From a virus, in the IMG/VR virus record IMGVR_UViG_3300009499_000021, positions 1-37,767 of that record: a DNA stretch of 37,767 bases. One strand, 5' to 3'. Shown here piece by piece: positions 1-6,796 of this stretch (position 1 is the first letter of the stretch; each line of letters starts with the position of its first letter). The notes below the pieces were generated by a model. The model saw only the letters and a program-made list of their open reading frames with translations. It ran no database searches and was not told the DNA's origin. The position numbers and the translations under genes were made by a program.

Positions 1-21
1 ATCTGCCAGGTGTTTACGAAG
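1..21. other. Left half of candidate attachment site (attL end / half of attP)
   Basis: Bases 1-9 (ATCTGCCAG) are repeated exactly at the other end of the window. Bases 11-21 (TGTTTACGAAG) are the reverse complement of the 11 bases at 37749-37759. Joining the window ends over the 9-base repeat gives arm, 9-bp centre, arm, as in core sites of tyrosine recombinases, and an integrase gene lies beside it. The repeat and arms are seen directly; that it is the attachment core is inference. A transposon-like reading (TG...CA termini with a target duplication) is an alternative, but no DDE transposase is present. Confidence 0.6.
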
Positions 22-34
22 AAGGGGAGGAGGA

Positions 35-355
35 ATGATGGACTTCTTTGAGGCCTTGAGCAAACGAGCGCATAACAAAGTAGATGTGGACGAGAAGAGA
101 TATGGCAGCCCGCCCTTTGAATTTGCTGTTACTGGCTATGGCGGCATCAAGGCCACCATCGAAGCCCTGAAGGAGATGATGGTGGGGGAGCCACAGATTG
201 GCATAGTTCAACATTGGGGTGATCGCCGCACCTTCATAAACTATACACCGAGAGATTTTGCATACCAATGTTGCACAACGCTTGAGGGTCATCAAGGCAC
301 CAATGGCGAAGAAGTAATGGTCATGGTATTCAGAATCCCCAAAGAGAGCGAATAG
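35..355 (+). CDS. Hypothetical early phage protein, 106 aa
   Basis: First gene of the rightward early operon, with an excellent GGGGAGGAGGA ribosome site just before two consecutive ATGs (35 and 38); either could be used. I do not recognise the family. The protein is a mixed alpha/beta, soluble-looking polypeptide with no membrane segment and no obvious catalytic motif. The next ATG is directly after its TAG, suggesting translational coupling. If the phage is circular, the nearest upstream promoter is the one at 37578-37606, on the other side of the end junction. Confidence 0.7.
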   Translation: MMDFFEALSKRAHNKVDVDEKRYGSPPFEFAVTGYGGIKATIEALKEMMVGEPQIGIVQHWGDRRTFINYTPRDFAYQCCTTLEGHQGTNGEEVMVMVFRIPKESE

Positions 356-655
356 ATGGGCCGACCCAAGACATGGGAAGCGATAGTCCGCGACCTCTGC
401 GTCGAAGAAGGCATGATCCTTGTTAGGGTCGTCAAGTTGCACACCAAGATAGTGCGGCAGATCGGAACGGGCGAACACATCAAGGACCCGGAGGAGTTCC
501 TCGCTAATATAGCGGCTCTTGGGCACGCGATAGGGAAGGTCGAAGCCTTGAGTCAAGCCTCGTCACACATCCTAGAAAATAACAACAGAACCGCCGCGGA
601 CATAGAGAGAGAAGCAATCCGGCGCACTTATAGACACAAGGGAAGGACAGAATGA
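356..655 (+). CDS. Hypothetical early phage protein, 99 aa
   Basis: Starts immediately after the TAG of the preceding gene and overlaps the next one by four bases (ATGA), so it is clearly part of the early operon. It is predicted largely helical, soluble and basic at the C-terminus (RRTYRHKGR). It has no recognisable family motif. Its position before the Gp157- and Rad52-like genes suggests an early or recombination-accessory role, but nothing in the sequence proves that. Confidence 0.65.
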   Translation: MGRPKTWEAIVRDLCVEEGMILVRVVKLHTKIVRQIGTGEHIKDPEEFLANIAALGHAIGKVEALSQASSHILENNNRTAADIEREAIRRTYRHKGRTE

Positions 656-894
656 CCATCGCTCTCAAGCCGCTTCTTGAACGAGGCCATTATTGCAAGG
701 TGTGTGGGCGGGTGACGACTCACTCTTATCTTGGCCCACAACGGGACGGGGATGGACAGATCGCCCTTCATCTGTGGAATTGCGAATGTGGGGCCACGGT
801 ATCTCTGGATTCAGCGGAGGAGGTGGCCCTTCGTTGTTTCAAGAGGGAGACCCGCAGGATGCGGCAGAGGCGGGCCAAAAGAAGGCATGGTTAA
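652..894 (+). CDS. Small zinc-ribbon protein, 80 aa
   Basis: Contains a CxxC knuckle near residues 16-19 (CKVC) and a second CxC pair around residue 45 (CEC), a plausible four-cysteine zinc ribbon, followed by a strongly basic C-terminal tail rich in arginine. This looks like a small nucleic-acid-binding protein. ATG overlaps the upstream stop (ATGA). A different reading frame through the same DNA is also open, but the spacing, coupling and paired cysteines favour this one. The specific function is unknown. Confidence 0.6.
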   Translation: MTIALKPLLERGHYCKVCGRVTTHSYLGPQRDGDGQIALHLWNCECGATVSLDSAEEVALRCFKRETRRMRQRRAKRRHG

Positions 895-910
895 AAAGGA
901 GAGGAGGAAG

Positions 911-1066
911 ATGGAGAAACGACTTCGGTGTAAGGATTGCAGGTGGTTTAGGTGGGGTTTGTGGTACTACTGTCTCAGGCGGGGTATAGGACGAACCGCC
1001 CAAGTGAAGCCCGGCCAATTCGCCTGCAAGAAGTTTGAGGCCAGGAAGAAAGGAGAGAGAAGATGA
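911..1066 (+). CDS. Cys-rich basic small protein, 51 aa
   Basis: Start chosen at 911 because GGAGAGGAGG lies at ideal distance upstream; an in-frame ATG at 887 would place that ribosome site inside the gene. The protein has four cysteines, in the order CxxC (residues 7 and 10), then two separated by long loops, plus many lysines and arginines. It is probably a zinc- or nucleic-acid-binding miniprotein. It overlaps the following Gp157-like gene by four bases (ATGA). No named family is recognised. Confidence 0.6.
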   Translation: MEKRLRCKDCRWFRWGLWYYCLRRGIGRTAQVKPGQFACKKFEARKKGERR

Positions 1067-1584
1067 GTAGCATATTCGAGATCACCGCGGACGTGGAGGC
1101 GCTAGGAACCCTGATAGAGCGTCTCGAAGAAGAGGAGACCCCGGACGAGGAACGGTTAGCCAAACTCGCTGCGTTCCTCACCCACAAGGAGAAACTCCTG
1201 GCGGATAAGGTAGATGGCTACGTGAGTTTCTACCGCCACTTGGAAGCCAGGAAGAAGGCCAGGAGAGAAGAGGCTAGCCATCTATCGGAACTCGCCCGCC
1301 AGGACGAGGCCAAGATGGGACGGCTCAAGGAAGCCGTCAAGTTCGTCTCCGACCAACTCGGCCAGCCCAAACTCGAAGGCAAGACCCGGAGCGTCACCGT
1401 CTCCACCAGCAAGCGCCCGGCCATCGACATCACGGACGAAGAGGCCGTGCCGATGGAGTTCAAGGAAGAGGTTCCGGCCTACTTCAAGGTGCTCAAATCC
1501 GATATCACCAAGTATATCCAGGCCACCGGGGAGATCCCTCCCGGCGTGGAGACGCGCAAGGTCGTATCGGTCCGATTCAAATGA
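1063..1584 (+). CDS. Gp157-like phage protein
   Basis: The 173-residue protein matches the Siphovirus Gp157 pattern: an N-terminal helical half with long Glu/Lys-rich coiled-coil segments (about residues 10-110), then a conserved beta-rich tail with the features KSDITKYI and GVETRKVVSVRFK-like ending. Members of this family are usually encoded next to single-strand annealing proteins in phages, and here a Rad52-like gene follows 0.5 kb downstream. This supports a role in phage recombination or replication. Length is typical. The molecular activity of the family is not established. Confidence 0.8.
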   Translation: MSSIFEITADVEALGTLIERLEEEETPDEERLAKLAAFLTHKEKLLADKVDGYVSFYRHLEARKKARREEASHLSELARQDEAKMGRLKEAVKFVSDQLGQPKLEGKTRSVTVSTSKRPAIDITDEEAVPMEFKEEVPAYFKVLKSDITKYIQATGEIPPGVETRKVVSVRFK

Positions 1585-1742
1585 GCAACGAAGGCGTCCG
1601 TATCCTCTTGGCCCTATACAGCCGCCTAAAACCTCCACCGAGCGAAGCGGAGCGGAATGAATTGTTGGAGTTCTTTAGAAAAAAGGAGAGGGAAGATGAC
1701 GCCGAAGCGGATACTCAAGTGGGAAACCAAGGAATTACTTAG
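1581..1742 (+). CDS. Hypothetical small protein, 53 aa
   Basis: ATG overlaps the TGA of the Gp157-like gene (ATGA), so coupled translation is likely. The protein is acidic and helical, with no cysteines and no membrane segment. Its last 47 bases overlap the next gene, which starts at 1696 in another frame behind its own AGGAGAGGGA ribosome site. The family is not recognised. It may be a genuine small accessory protein or a leader that couples expression of the downstream gene. Confidence 0.45.
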   Translation: MSNEGVRILLALYSRLKPPPSEAERNELLEFFRKKEREDDAEADTQVGNQGIT

Positions 1743-2025
1743 GGCGTTCAAACGACTCGATGGCAAGGTTCCCAAGGTTGCAAGGCCCTACATCGCCGCG
1801 TTCTTGTGGAAATGGAAGAGGGATTTTGGCCGCAAAGATGTCAAGACCATGCTACTCGAATGGCAAAGGATAGACAGCCTTGTTGGAGTCTGGCGCTTGG
1901 TCATCCCAAAGGAGGGGGAAGATGATACCCAAATGTCCGAAGTGCCGAATCTATCTAGTGAAAATGCTCAAGACCACCTGGGCGTGCCCGATATGCGACT
2001 ACAAGATCGAGATAGAGGAAGATGA
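1696..2025 (+). CDS. Hypothetical protein, 109 aa
   Basis: Start placed at 1696 because AAAAGGAGAGGGA precedes it; an earlier in-frame start at 1657 has no ribosome site. The first 75 residues are basic and tryptophan-rich with helical character. The last 35 residues look disordered and overlap, in another frame, a convincing zinc-ribbon gene at 1922-2032. The overlapped tail may therefore be under dual coding constraint, or the annotated stop may not reflect a functional C-terminus. No family is recognised. Confidence 0.5.
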   Translation: MTPKRILKWETKELLRAFKRLDGKVPKVARPYIAAFLWKWKRDFGRKDVKTMLLEWQRIDSLVGVWRLVIPKEGEDDTQMSEVPNLSSENAQDHLGVPDMRLQDRDRGR

Positions 2026-2032
2026 ACTATAA
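1922..2032 (+). CDS. Mini zinc-ribbon protein, 36 aa, overlapping gene
   Basis: This short reading frame has a strong AGGAGGGGGAA ribosome site seven bases upstream and encodes a textbook zinc ribbon: a CPKC knuckle near residues 5-8 and a CPIC knuckle near residues 22-25, followed by an acidic tail. It lies almost completely inside the 3' end of the preceding gene in a different frame. The paired knuckles at regular spacing make chance unlikely. It is probably a metal-binding nucleic-acid or protein interaction module. Confidence 0.55.
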   Translation: MIPKCPKCRIYLVKMLKTTWACPICDYKIEIEEDEL

Positions 2033-2070
2033 GGTGGCCCCAAAAAAGGAGAGGAAAAAGGAGGAGGAAG

Positions 2071-2916
2071 ATGGTAGAGAAAGACCCGTTGGCGGACGAA
2101 ATGGCGCAACAGGAAACGGGGTGGGAGATCACCAAGAGGTTGACCCGGGAAGTGCTAGAGTCCCTTAGCGAGCCCTTCCCCGAAGACGCGATAGGTTGGA
2201 AGGCCCAGGCACTCTACCCCAAGGATAAACCTACCACGGCACTTGCGGTTCCCCACATCACGGCCCGCCATGTGATGAATCGCCTGGATGAAGTCGTGGG
2301 ACCCGCGGGGTGGCAGACGGACTTCGAGTTCATCCCCGGCCTCAAGGCGGCCAAGGTTATGCTAACCGTTTTGGGCGTCACCAAGTCCGACATAGGCTTC
2401 GTGGCTGGGGACGATGACGCGGCCATCAAGGGCTCCGTTAGCGACGGGCTCAAGAGGGCCGCCGTTCTCTTCGGGATCGGGCGTTACCTCTACGAGGCGG
2501 AAGCACAATGGGTGGACTGGGATAACAAGAAGCGGAAATTTGCCAAGGAACCCAGGTTGATATTGAAGAACAGTACACTATCGCAACACAGGGACGGCCG
2601 CAGGCCCGCAGAGGCGAGGCAAGAACTGGAAACCGCCCCACAGCCAGCCCCACTAGCAAAGAAAGCGCGGAAGACGCCCCCACTACCAGGGGAGAAGCCC
2701 GAGAAAGTAAGCGTCGGGCTGATCCAGGAAGAGACCAACGCCCAACTCGAAGCGATGGGCTACGAAGCCCACTACAAGAGCCGCGTTCAGACCATCAAGG
2801 CGATGGAGGCTTGCGGATACGACAAGGGGACGGCACAGAAATATCTGGGTGAGAACTTTGCCGACATCGTGGCTTGCTTGGTGGATCGGGTCGAGGAAAA
2901 GGAGGCAACCGAATGA
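2071..2916 (+). CDS. Rad52/Sak-like single-strand annealing protein
   Basis: The N-terminal about 160 residues carry the Rad52/Rad22 annealing core: IGWKAQ near residues 41-46, PHITARHVMNRLDEVVGPAGW-like segment at 61-81, and a KGSVSDGLKRA...FGIGRYLY-like region at 120-141, which forms the helix and loop conserved in phage Sak proteins. These proteins anneal complementary single strands during phage recombination. Residues 165-281 are a proline-, lysine- and glutamate-rich linker followed by a small helical domain that I do not recognise. AGGAGGA precedes the ATG. The nearby Gp157-like gene supports the assignment. Confidence 0.85.
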   Translation: MVEKDPLADEMAQQETGWEITKRLTREVLESLSEPFPEDAIGWKAQALYPKDKPTTALAVPHITARHVMNRLDEVVGPAGWQTDFEFIPGLKAAKVMLTVLGVTKSDIGFVAGDDDAAIKGSVSDGLKRAAVLFGIGRYLYEAEAQWVDWDNKKRKFAKEPRLILKNSTLSQHRDGRRPAEARQELETAPQPAPLAKKARKTPPLPGEKPEKVSVGLIQEETNAQLEAMGYEAHYKSRVQTIKAMEACGYDKGTAQKYLGENFADIVACLVDRVEEKEATE

Positions 2917-2927
2917 AATGGCATTGT

Positions 2928-2944
2928 CCCGGTTAGCCACCGGG
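2928..2944 (+). other. Hairpin after the Rad52-like gene
   Basis: A perfect 6-bp stem CCCGGT / ACCGGG with a TAGCC loop lies 12 bases after the stop codon. No T-run follows, so it is not a standard intrinsic terminator. It may protect the 3' end of the early message or be part of the structured region that follows. Confidence 0.4.
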
Positions 2945-2975
2945 GCCCGGGGGAGTTTTCTCTCCTTCTCTCCTG

Positions 2976-3118
2976 GGCGGTGGGGATGAGTTTCTTTCTG
3001 TTTTCAATTACGGCCAGGGCGCATAGGCTCTGAGAAGCGGAACGGCCTTATAGAGTATCTGATTACTATGCCGAGTCAGAAAGGGTAATAAGGAAAACGT
3101 GCCGTTGTCCCCACCGCC
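2976..3118 (+). ncRNA. Candidate structured RNA in the longest intergenic gap
   Basis: The 216-base gap between the Rad52-like gene and the next small gene contains nested complementarity. An outer perfect 11-bp stem pairs 2976-2986 (GGCGGTGGGGA) with 3108-3118. Inside it, 3000-3005 (GTTTTC) pairs with 3093-3098, 3007-3011 (ATTAC) with 3085-3089, and GGCC at 3012-3015 with 3044-3047. A small hairpin AGTA/TACT sits at 3054-3067. An alternative pairing joins 2994-3000 (CTTTCTG) with 3077-3083. All pairings are read directly. Whether it is a separate RNA, a leader or a cis-regulatory element is unknown. No clear promoter or terminator is visible. Confidence 0.5.
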
Positions 3119-3132
3119 GAAGGGAGAAGAAG

Positions 3133-3231
3133 ATGAAAAGGCTGATCTGGAGATTGATTTCGCTCATCGGCATTGACCGGCGCAAGCATATCCGGGGCCG
3201 TTGGGCTTATCCGGAAAGGAGATCGGAATGA
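3133..3231 (+). CDS. Basic small peptide, 32 aa
   Basis: A short reading frame right after the structured RNA region, with GGGAGAAGAAG before its ATG and its TGA overlapping the next start (ATGA). It has an N-terminal hydrophobic stretch and an arginine-rich C-terminal half. The coupling suggests it is translated, possibly as a leader peptide for the following gene. No family is recognised. Confidence 0.4.
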   Translation: MKRLIWRLISLIGIDRRKHIRGRWAYPERRSE

Positions 3232-3404
3232 AATGGGGCGGCAATGGCAAATACAAAGTGCCCGGTGACCCAGACTTGTTCACGAGGCTGGGGTGGGCCA
3301 TAGAGGATTGGTGGCGGGAATTGCGCGGCGAAGAGAGATTGCTTTTGGGCCTCATGCTCTTGGCAACGGCCCTAATGGCACTTACCCTGCGGTTTGGTTC
3401 GTAA
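3228..3404 (+). CDS. Small membrane protein, 58 aa
   Basis: Start at 3228 is coupled to the upstream stop and has AAAGGAG ten bases before it. The N-terminal half is soluble with several tryptophans and charged residues; residues about 39-55 (LLLGLMLLATALMALTL) form one membrane segment. It would be a single-pass inner-membrane protein with its soluble part at the N-terminus. Function is unknown; position in the early region argues against a holin, though a superinfection-exclusion type role would be possible. Confidence 0.5.
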   Translation: MKWGGNGKYKVPGDPDLFTRLGWAIEDWWRELRGEERLLLGLMLLATALMALTLRFGS

Positions 3405-3434
3405 GGCTGTCTGGGCCTCATTAACGGCGTTAAT

Positions 3435-3983
3435 ATGGCAAAGCCTAGCAAGATATTACGGAAGGCAATCAACCGTCTAAGGGCCTCGGGGCGCACCTGG
3501 CAGGAGATCGCCGACGAACTCGGGTTTAGGAACCGGGGGCAGGCGTACATGATAGCGACCGGGGGTTGGGCACCCAAGCCCGACAGATTGGAGGAGATAA
3601 TGAGGGAACTACCACGTGAACTCTGGCAGACGAGCAAGACACTCCGGGATGCCATGCTAATCCATCTAAGGACGCAACACATCGGCATCAAGAAGGCCGT
3701 CAAGAGCCGTTATCTGGCTAGGCAGTATTGCACCACGGACAGGAAGGTGCGGGCCGCGATCCATGAACTCCGAAATGAAGGGCACCCGATCTGCTCCTCC
3801 GTGGGCAAATCGTCCGGCTTCTACTGGCCCGCCTCGATGCGGGAATACAAGGAGTTCCGGTTCGGGGATTACGGCTCCCGCATCAAGAAGATGCAGAAGA
3901 CGCTGGATATGATGGATATGGCCGCGGAGGCGATGTTCGAGGGTAGGCCGTTGGCCGTGATGGAGCAACGCGACTTAATCTAG
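3435..3983 (+). CDS. Phage helix-turn-helix regulator, two DNA-binding-like regions
   Basis: The 182-residue protein begins with a helix-turn-helix typical of phage regulators (about residues 8-40, containing TWQEIADELGFRNRGQAY-like helices). A second winged-helix-like region follows at about residues 90-135 (SRYLARQY...DRKVRAAIHELRNEG...GFYW), in which the conserved Gly-Phe-Tyr-Trp end resembles phage replication or regulatory wHTH proteins. A C-terminal helix with methionine-rich content follows. It is likely a transcription regulator or replication-organiser protein of the early region. No ribosome site stronger than TTAACGGCG is apparent. Confidence 0.55.
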   Translation: MAKPSKILRKAINRLRASGRTWQEIADELGFRNRGQAYMIATGGWAPKPDRLEEIMRELPRELWQTSKTLRDAMLIHLRTQHIGIKKAVKSRYLARQYCTTDRKVRAAIHELRNEGHPICSSVGKSSGFYWPASMREYKEFRFGDYGSRIKKMQKTLDMMDMAAEAMFEGRPLAVMEQRDLI

Positions 3984-3994
3984 GAGGAGGACTG

Positions 3995-4162
3995 ATGAAT
4001 ATAGATGTAGCAAAAGAAGCGGAGTGTGGTTCGATTCATGTCGTGATTGAGTACAAATCTGAATACAAGCCAAGTCTAATTCTTGCGCTATGGAAGCAAG
4101 TTAGTGATCATGCCAATAGAATTTTGGCTTCGCTAGAGTCAGCGGAGGAGATAAAGAACTAG
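3995..4162 (+). CDS. Hypothetical protein, 55 aa
   Basis: Found behind a very strong TAGGAGGAGG ribosome site. It encodes a soluble, acidic, probably alpha/beta protein with no cysteine pair or membrane segment. Base composition is more AT-rich than the genes around it. No family is recognised. The gap that follows (4163-4236) holds no clear gene or RNA. Confidence 0.5.
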   Translation: MNIDVAKEAECGSIHVVIEYKSEYKPSLILALWKQVSDHANRILASLESAEEIKN

Positions 4163-4236
4163 AATTGGCCCTATAACTTTTAGCAGGTTCACCCGACACC
4201 TACCGGTGCGTTCTCCTACACGGACTGGACGCGGAA

Positions 4237-4458
4237 GTGCGGGTAAATGTGGGCGGGAAATTTTGGGAGGGTTCTCTGGCAACTAATAAGAGATTCCTAT
4301 ACTGCAAGAAGTGTGACGAAAGAGTGCTCCATGTTCTGGTGAGAAGGATGAACGACTGGGCGAGTTGGAGATGTCTTGGATGCCTTCGGGAAAGATCGGG
4401 ACCATTACCAGAGAGGCCGGATAAGAGATGGCCGAAGAATCAATTGAGGTTGTTCTAA
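4237..4458 (+). CDS. Zinc-ribbon protein, 73 aa
   Basis: Two CxxC knuckles, CKKC near residues 23-26 and CLGC near 46-49, separated by about 20 residues with a Trp-rich strand, form a classic zinc ribbon, followed by a basic C-terminus. The GTG start at 4237 is the longest option and lacks a clear ribosome site; a GTG at 4249 is also possible, so the exact start is uncertain. It overlaps the next gene by 31 bases. Confidence 0.5.
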   Translation: MRVNVGGKFWEGSLATNKRFLYCKKCDERVLHVLVRRMNDWASWRCLGCLRERSGPLPERPDKRWPKNQLRLF

Positions 4459-4628
4459 CCAAATCCATGCAACCTTACCTCGTCATCACCGCCCACGGGG
4501 TGTTCAAGGTCAAAGACGGCAAGATGAAGGAGTTAGAGCCGGACCCCGAGTTGGGTTGGGTCAACAGGGCCTTCTGGCTCTCGCACGCGCTGGATAAGGA
4601 TTTCGACCCGGCTAAGGATATACGATGA
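4428..4628 (+). CDS. Hypothetical protein, 66 aa
   Basis: A soluble acidic protein overlapping the zinc-ribbon gene at its 5' end and the DNA methyltransferase gene at its 3' end (ATGA), so it is embedded in an operon. It contains a beta-rich N-terminal half and an AFWLSHALDKDFD-like helix. It is possibly a partner of the methyltransferase, based on coupling alone. No family is recognised. Confidence 0.5.
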   Translation: MAEESIEVVLTKSMQPYLVITAHGVFKVKDGKMKELEPDPELGWVNRAFWLSHALDKDFDPAKDIR

Positions 4629-6076
4629 ATCTATTCTACGAGACCCCAGACGGAAGGGCGAAACTATATCTAGGCGATTCACGCCATCTCGACATTCCAG
4701 ATGAAAGCATAGATATGATCGCCACCTCTCCGCCTTATTGGGGGAAAAGAGATTATGGCGAAGATGTGGTAACGATATGGGGTGGAGATAATGGGTGTGA
4801 GCATGAGTGGGGCGGAGAAGTTATCCGTCCTGGTTCCACACAGGGTTGGAGTGACAAGAGCGGGCTTAAACGAGATGGTCGGCCAGAGGAATCACGGGTA
4901 AAAACCATACAATCTTCACCCAAGCGGGATACCCAACCAGGCGATGTTTCAGGGGGTTCCTACTGTTCCCTATGCTCCGCTTGGCGCGGCCAACTAGGGC
5001 TCGAACCCACCTGGCAAGAATACATATCTCATCTCTGCGAGTGCGCTAAAGAATGGATGAGAATTTTGAAGCCGACGGGGAATCTGTTTGTGAATATGGG
5101 GGATACGTTTCACGGTGGCAAGGGACAGAGCGGACACGGTTCGCCAGAATATCAAGCCGCTAGAGAGGGTATTTCGATAAACAAGCCTCAAGATCACATA
5201 GCGGGACCTGGGCTGACAAGGCCACAAGATGGAAGGGCAGGCATCCCCAAAATGAAACTCGGCATCCCCTACCGCCTCCGCTTCGCCCTCAACGACATGG
5301 GCTGGGTGAGCAGGGATGACATCATCTGGTACAAGGGCAAAGAATATCCCGATGGTCACATTACAAAGGTAGCCATGCCAGAGAGCGTGAAGGATAGGAT
5401 GTCGTGTTCGTATGAGATGGTCTTTCACTTTGTCAAAGAGCCGAAGGGGTACTGGTTTGATTTAGATGCGGTGAGAAGGCCACACACTAGCATGGAGGCG
5501 GGTCATAAAGAGTATATCCCCCGAAATGACAAGATAGTTCAATCTGTGGGCGTTAGCGAGAAGAGCAACATTCGAGGAGGCCATACCGCAGGAGCCAACC
5601 CTGGCGATGTTTGGATCATCCAACCAGAGCCTTTCAAGGAAGCCCACTATGCCGTCTGGCCCTCCAAACTCTGCGAGAGGATGATAAAGGTGGGATGCCC
5701 TAAAGAGGTATGCCCTAAGTGTGGGAAGCCGAGGGAGAGGATAACTGTGGGAAAAAGCCCAAACGCATTCAATGTTCGAGTGGCCGATGTGAAGGCGGGT
5801 CGTATCAAACATACAGACAGGGTGGCAAGCAAGGCCGAAGTTGAGGCTTATGATCCTAAAACCTATAGCGGACAAGGGAAACGAACCATCGGCTGGTCAG
5901 ACTGCGGATGCGGAGAGGGCTTTGTTCCTGGCGTCATTCTAGACCCCTTCTTTGGTGGAAGCGGAAGGATAGCAGAGAGGGCATTGTATTTTGGTAGGAA
6001 TGTCATCGGCGTAGATATGAAAGAAGAATACCTGGAGATGGCCAAGAAGCGGTTACTACAAGGGGTGCTTTTGTGA
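4625..6076 (+). CDS. Beta-class DNA methyltransferase, probably N4-cytosine
   Basis: The catalytic motif TSPPYW lies at residues 34-39, preceded by an LYLGDS motif at 14-19. The SAM-binding motif LDPFFGGSG is near residues 439-447, followed by IGVDMKEEYLEMA. Catalytic motif before SAM motif defines the beta class. SPPY/W is usual in N4-cytosine enzymes, though N6-adenine cannot be excluded. Central target-recognition sequence includes cysteine clusters (CSLC...CEC, then CPKEVCPKCGK and CGC), likely zinc-binding insertions. At 483 residues it is long for the class. No restriction gene is adjacent, so it probably protects phage DNA from host restriction. Confidence 0.88.
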   Translation: MNLFYETPDGRAKLYLGDSRHLDIPDESIDMIATSPPYWGKRDYGEDVVTIWGGDNGCEHEWGGEVIRPGSTQGWSDKSGLKRDGRPEESRVKTIQSSPKRDTQPGDVSGGSYCSLCSAWRGQLGLEPTWQEYISHLCECAKEWMRILKPTGNLFVNMGDTFHGGKGQSGHGSPEYQAAREGISINKPQDHIAGPGLTRPQDGRAGIPKMKLGIPYRLRFALNDMGWVSRDDIIWYKGKEYPDGHITKVAMPESVKDRMSCSYEMVFHFVKEPKGYWFDLDAVRRPHTSMEAGHKEYIPRNDKIVQSVGVSEKSNIRGGHTAGANPGDVWIIQPEPFKEAHYAVWPSKLCERMIKVGCPKEVCPKCGKPRERITVGKSPNAFNVRVADVKAGRIKHTDRVASKAEVEAYDPKTYSGQGKRTIGWSDCGCGEGFVPGVILDPFFGGSGRIAERALYFGRNVIGVDMKEEYLEMAKKRLLQGVLL

Positions 6077-6582
6077 TCCGCCTAGTACAACACAGCGCCC
6101 TTATCATAGCCTTCCTTGGACTATCCCTAATTCAGAAGATGAACTGGGAATGGCGGGTTGCTGGTTTGCCGCCGGGACCGCCACCCCAGTGCGTCGAAGT
6201 CGTGCTTCCGCCCCTTCCTACGCGAGAAGCCTGGTTGGCAAAGCGGGTCCAACCCCTTACGCAACCGGCATCGCCAATGGAGGGGGCGGAGGCCGAATTC
6301 TACATCGTTACGGGCTATGCCGTGGGGGATGAATACACTCCCCGGGAGATCACCGCGGATGGAAGGAAGGTGAGGCCGGGGATTACCATAGCCTGCCCCG
6401 AGGAGTTGGCGCTGGGGATCATGGTTTACATCGAAGGAATCGGCGCGAGGGTCTGCGAGGATCGGGGATCTGCCATCGTGGGGAAGCATTTGGATATAGC
6501 CTTTAAGACGCCGGAGGCTGCGATGCTTTTCGGCAAGCAAAGGTTGGCAGTAGCCGTGATAAAGGAGTCCACCAATGACTGA
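6073..6582 (+). CDS. 3D-domain cell-wall protein with N-terminal membrane anchor
   Basis: GTG start overlaps the methyltransferase stop. Residues about 6-22 form a hydrophobic signal or anchor, then a proline-rich linker, then a 3D domain from about residue 74: FYIVTGYAVGDEYTPREIT, a GITIACPEEL strand, and the EDRGSAIVGKHLDIAF segment containing the conserved aspartates, ending AMLFGKQRLAVAV. 3D domains are double-psi beta-barrel folds found in lytic transglycosylase-like MltA/YabE/RpfB-type proteins. It is predicted to act on peptidoglycan outside the membrane. Its location far from the late lysis cassette is unusual. Confidence 0.75.
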   Translation: MIRLVQHSALIIAFLGLSLIQKMNWEWRVAGLPPGPPPQCVEVVLPPLPTREAWLAKRVQPLTQPASPMEGAEAEFYIVTGYAVGDEYTPREITADGRKVRPGITIACPEELALGIMVYIEGIGARVCEDRGSAIVGKHLDIAFKTPEAAMLFGKQRLAVAVIKESTND

Positions 6583-6796
6583 TTTTCTCCTCTTGACCAA
6601 AGAAGAGGTAAGAGAGGCGAGGGAAGGCGATAGAAAATATATGTGTAAACGTTTCCTCCACTATAAGCCCGACAATTTTGGTTGTGTTGCTAAACAATCA
6701 TTATCACCAATCTGCCGTTTCTGCAAGGTTCTCACAGAGTTTGCGTCCCAGGGGGATCCCAAGGGGAAGGGAGGGGAAGATGATGTTTCCAAGTAA
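6575..6796 (+). CDS. Cys-containing hypothetical protein, 73 aa
   Basis: Overlaps the preceding stop by eight bases and the following start at 6780. It has four cysteines (C24, C37, then a CRFC pair near 47-50), suggestive of a small metal-binding fold. It begins with a short hydrophobic stretch but no full membrane segment. No family is recognised. Confidence 0.5.
   Translation: MTDFLLLTKEEVREAREGDRKYMCKRFLHYKPDNFGCVAKQSLSPICRFCKVLTEFASQGDPKGKGGEDDVSK

Noticed and set aside
14-556. A long leftward reading frame opposite the first two early genes
   Set aside because: No ribosome site, and rightward genes there have strong sites and coupled starts; it is a reading-frame shadow.
4163-4236. 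Possible tRNA-like fragment (GGTTCACCCGAC) in the small gap
   Set aside because: Only a T-loop-like word is seen; no acceptor or anticodon stem can be formed.
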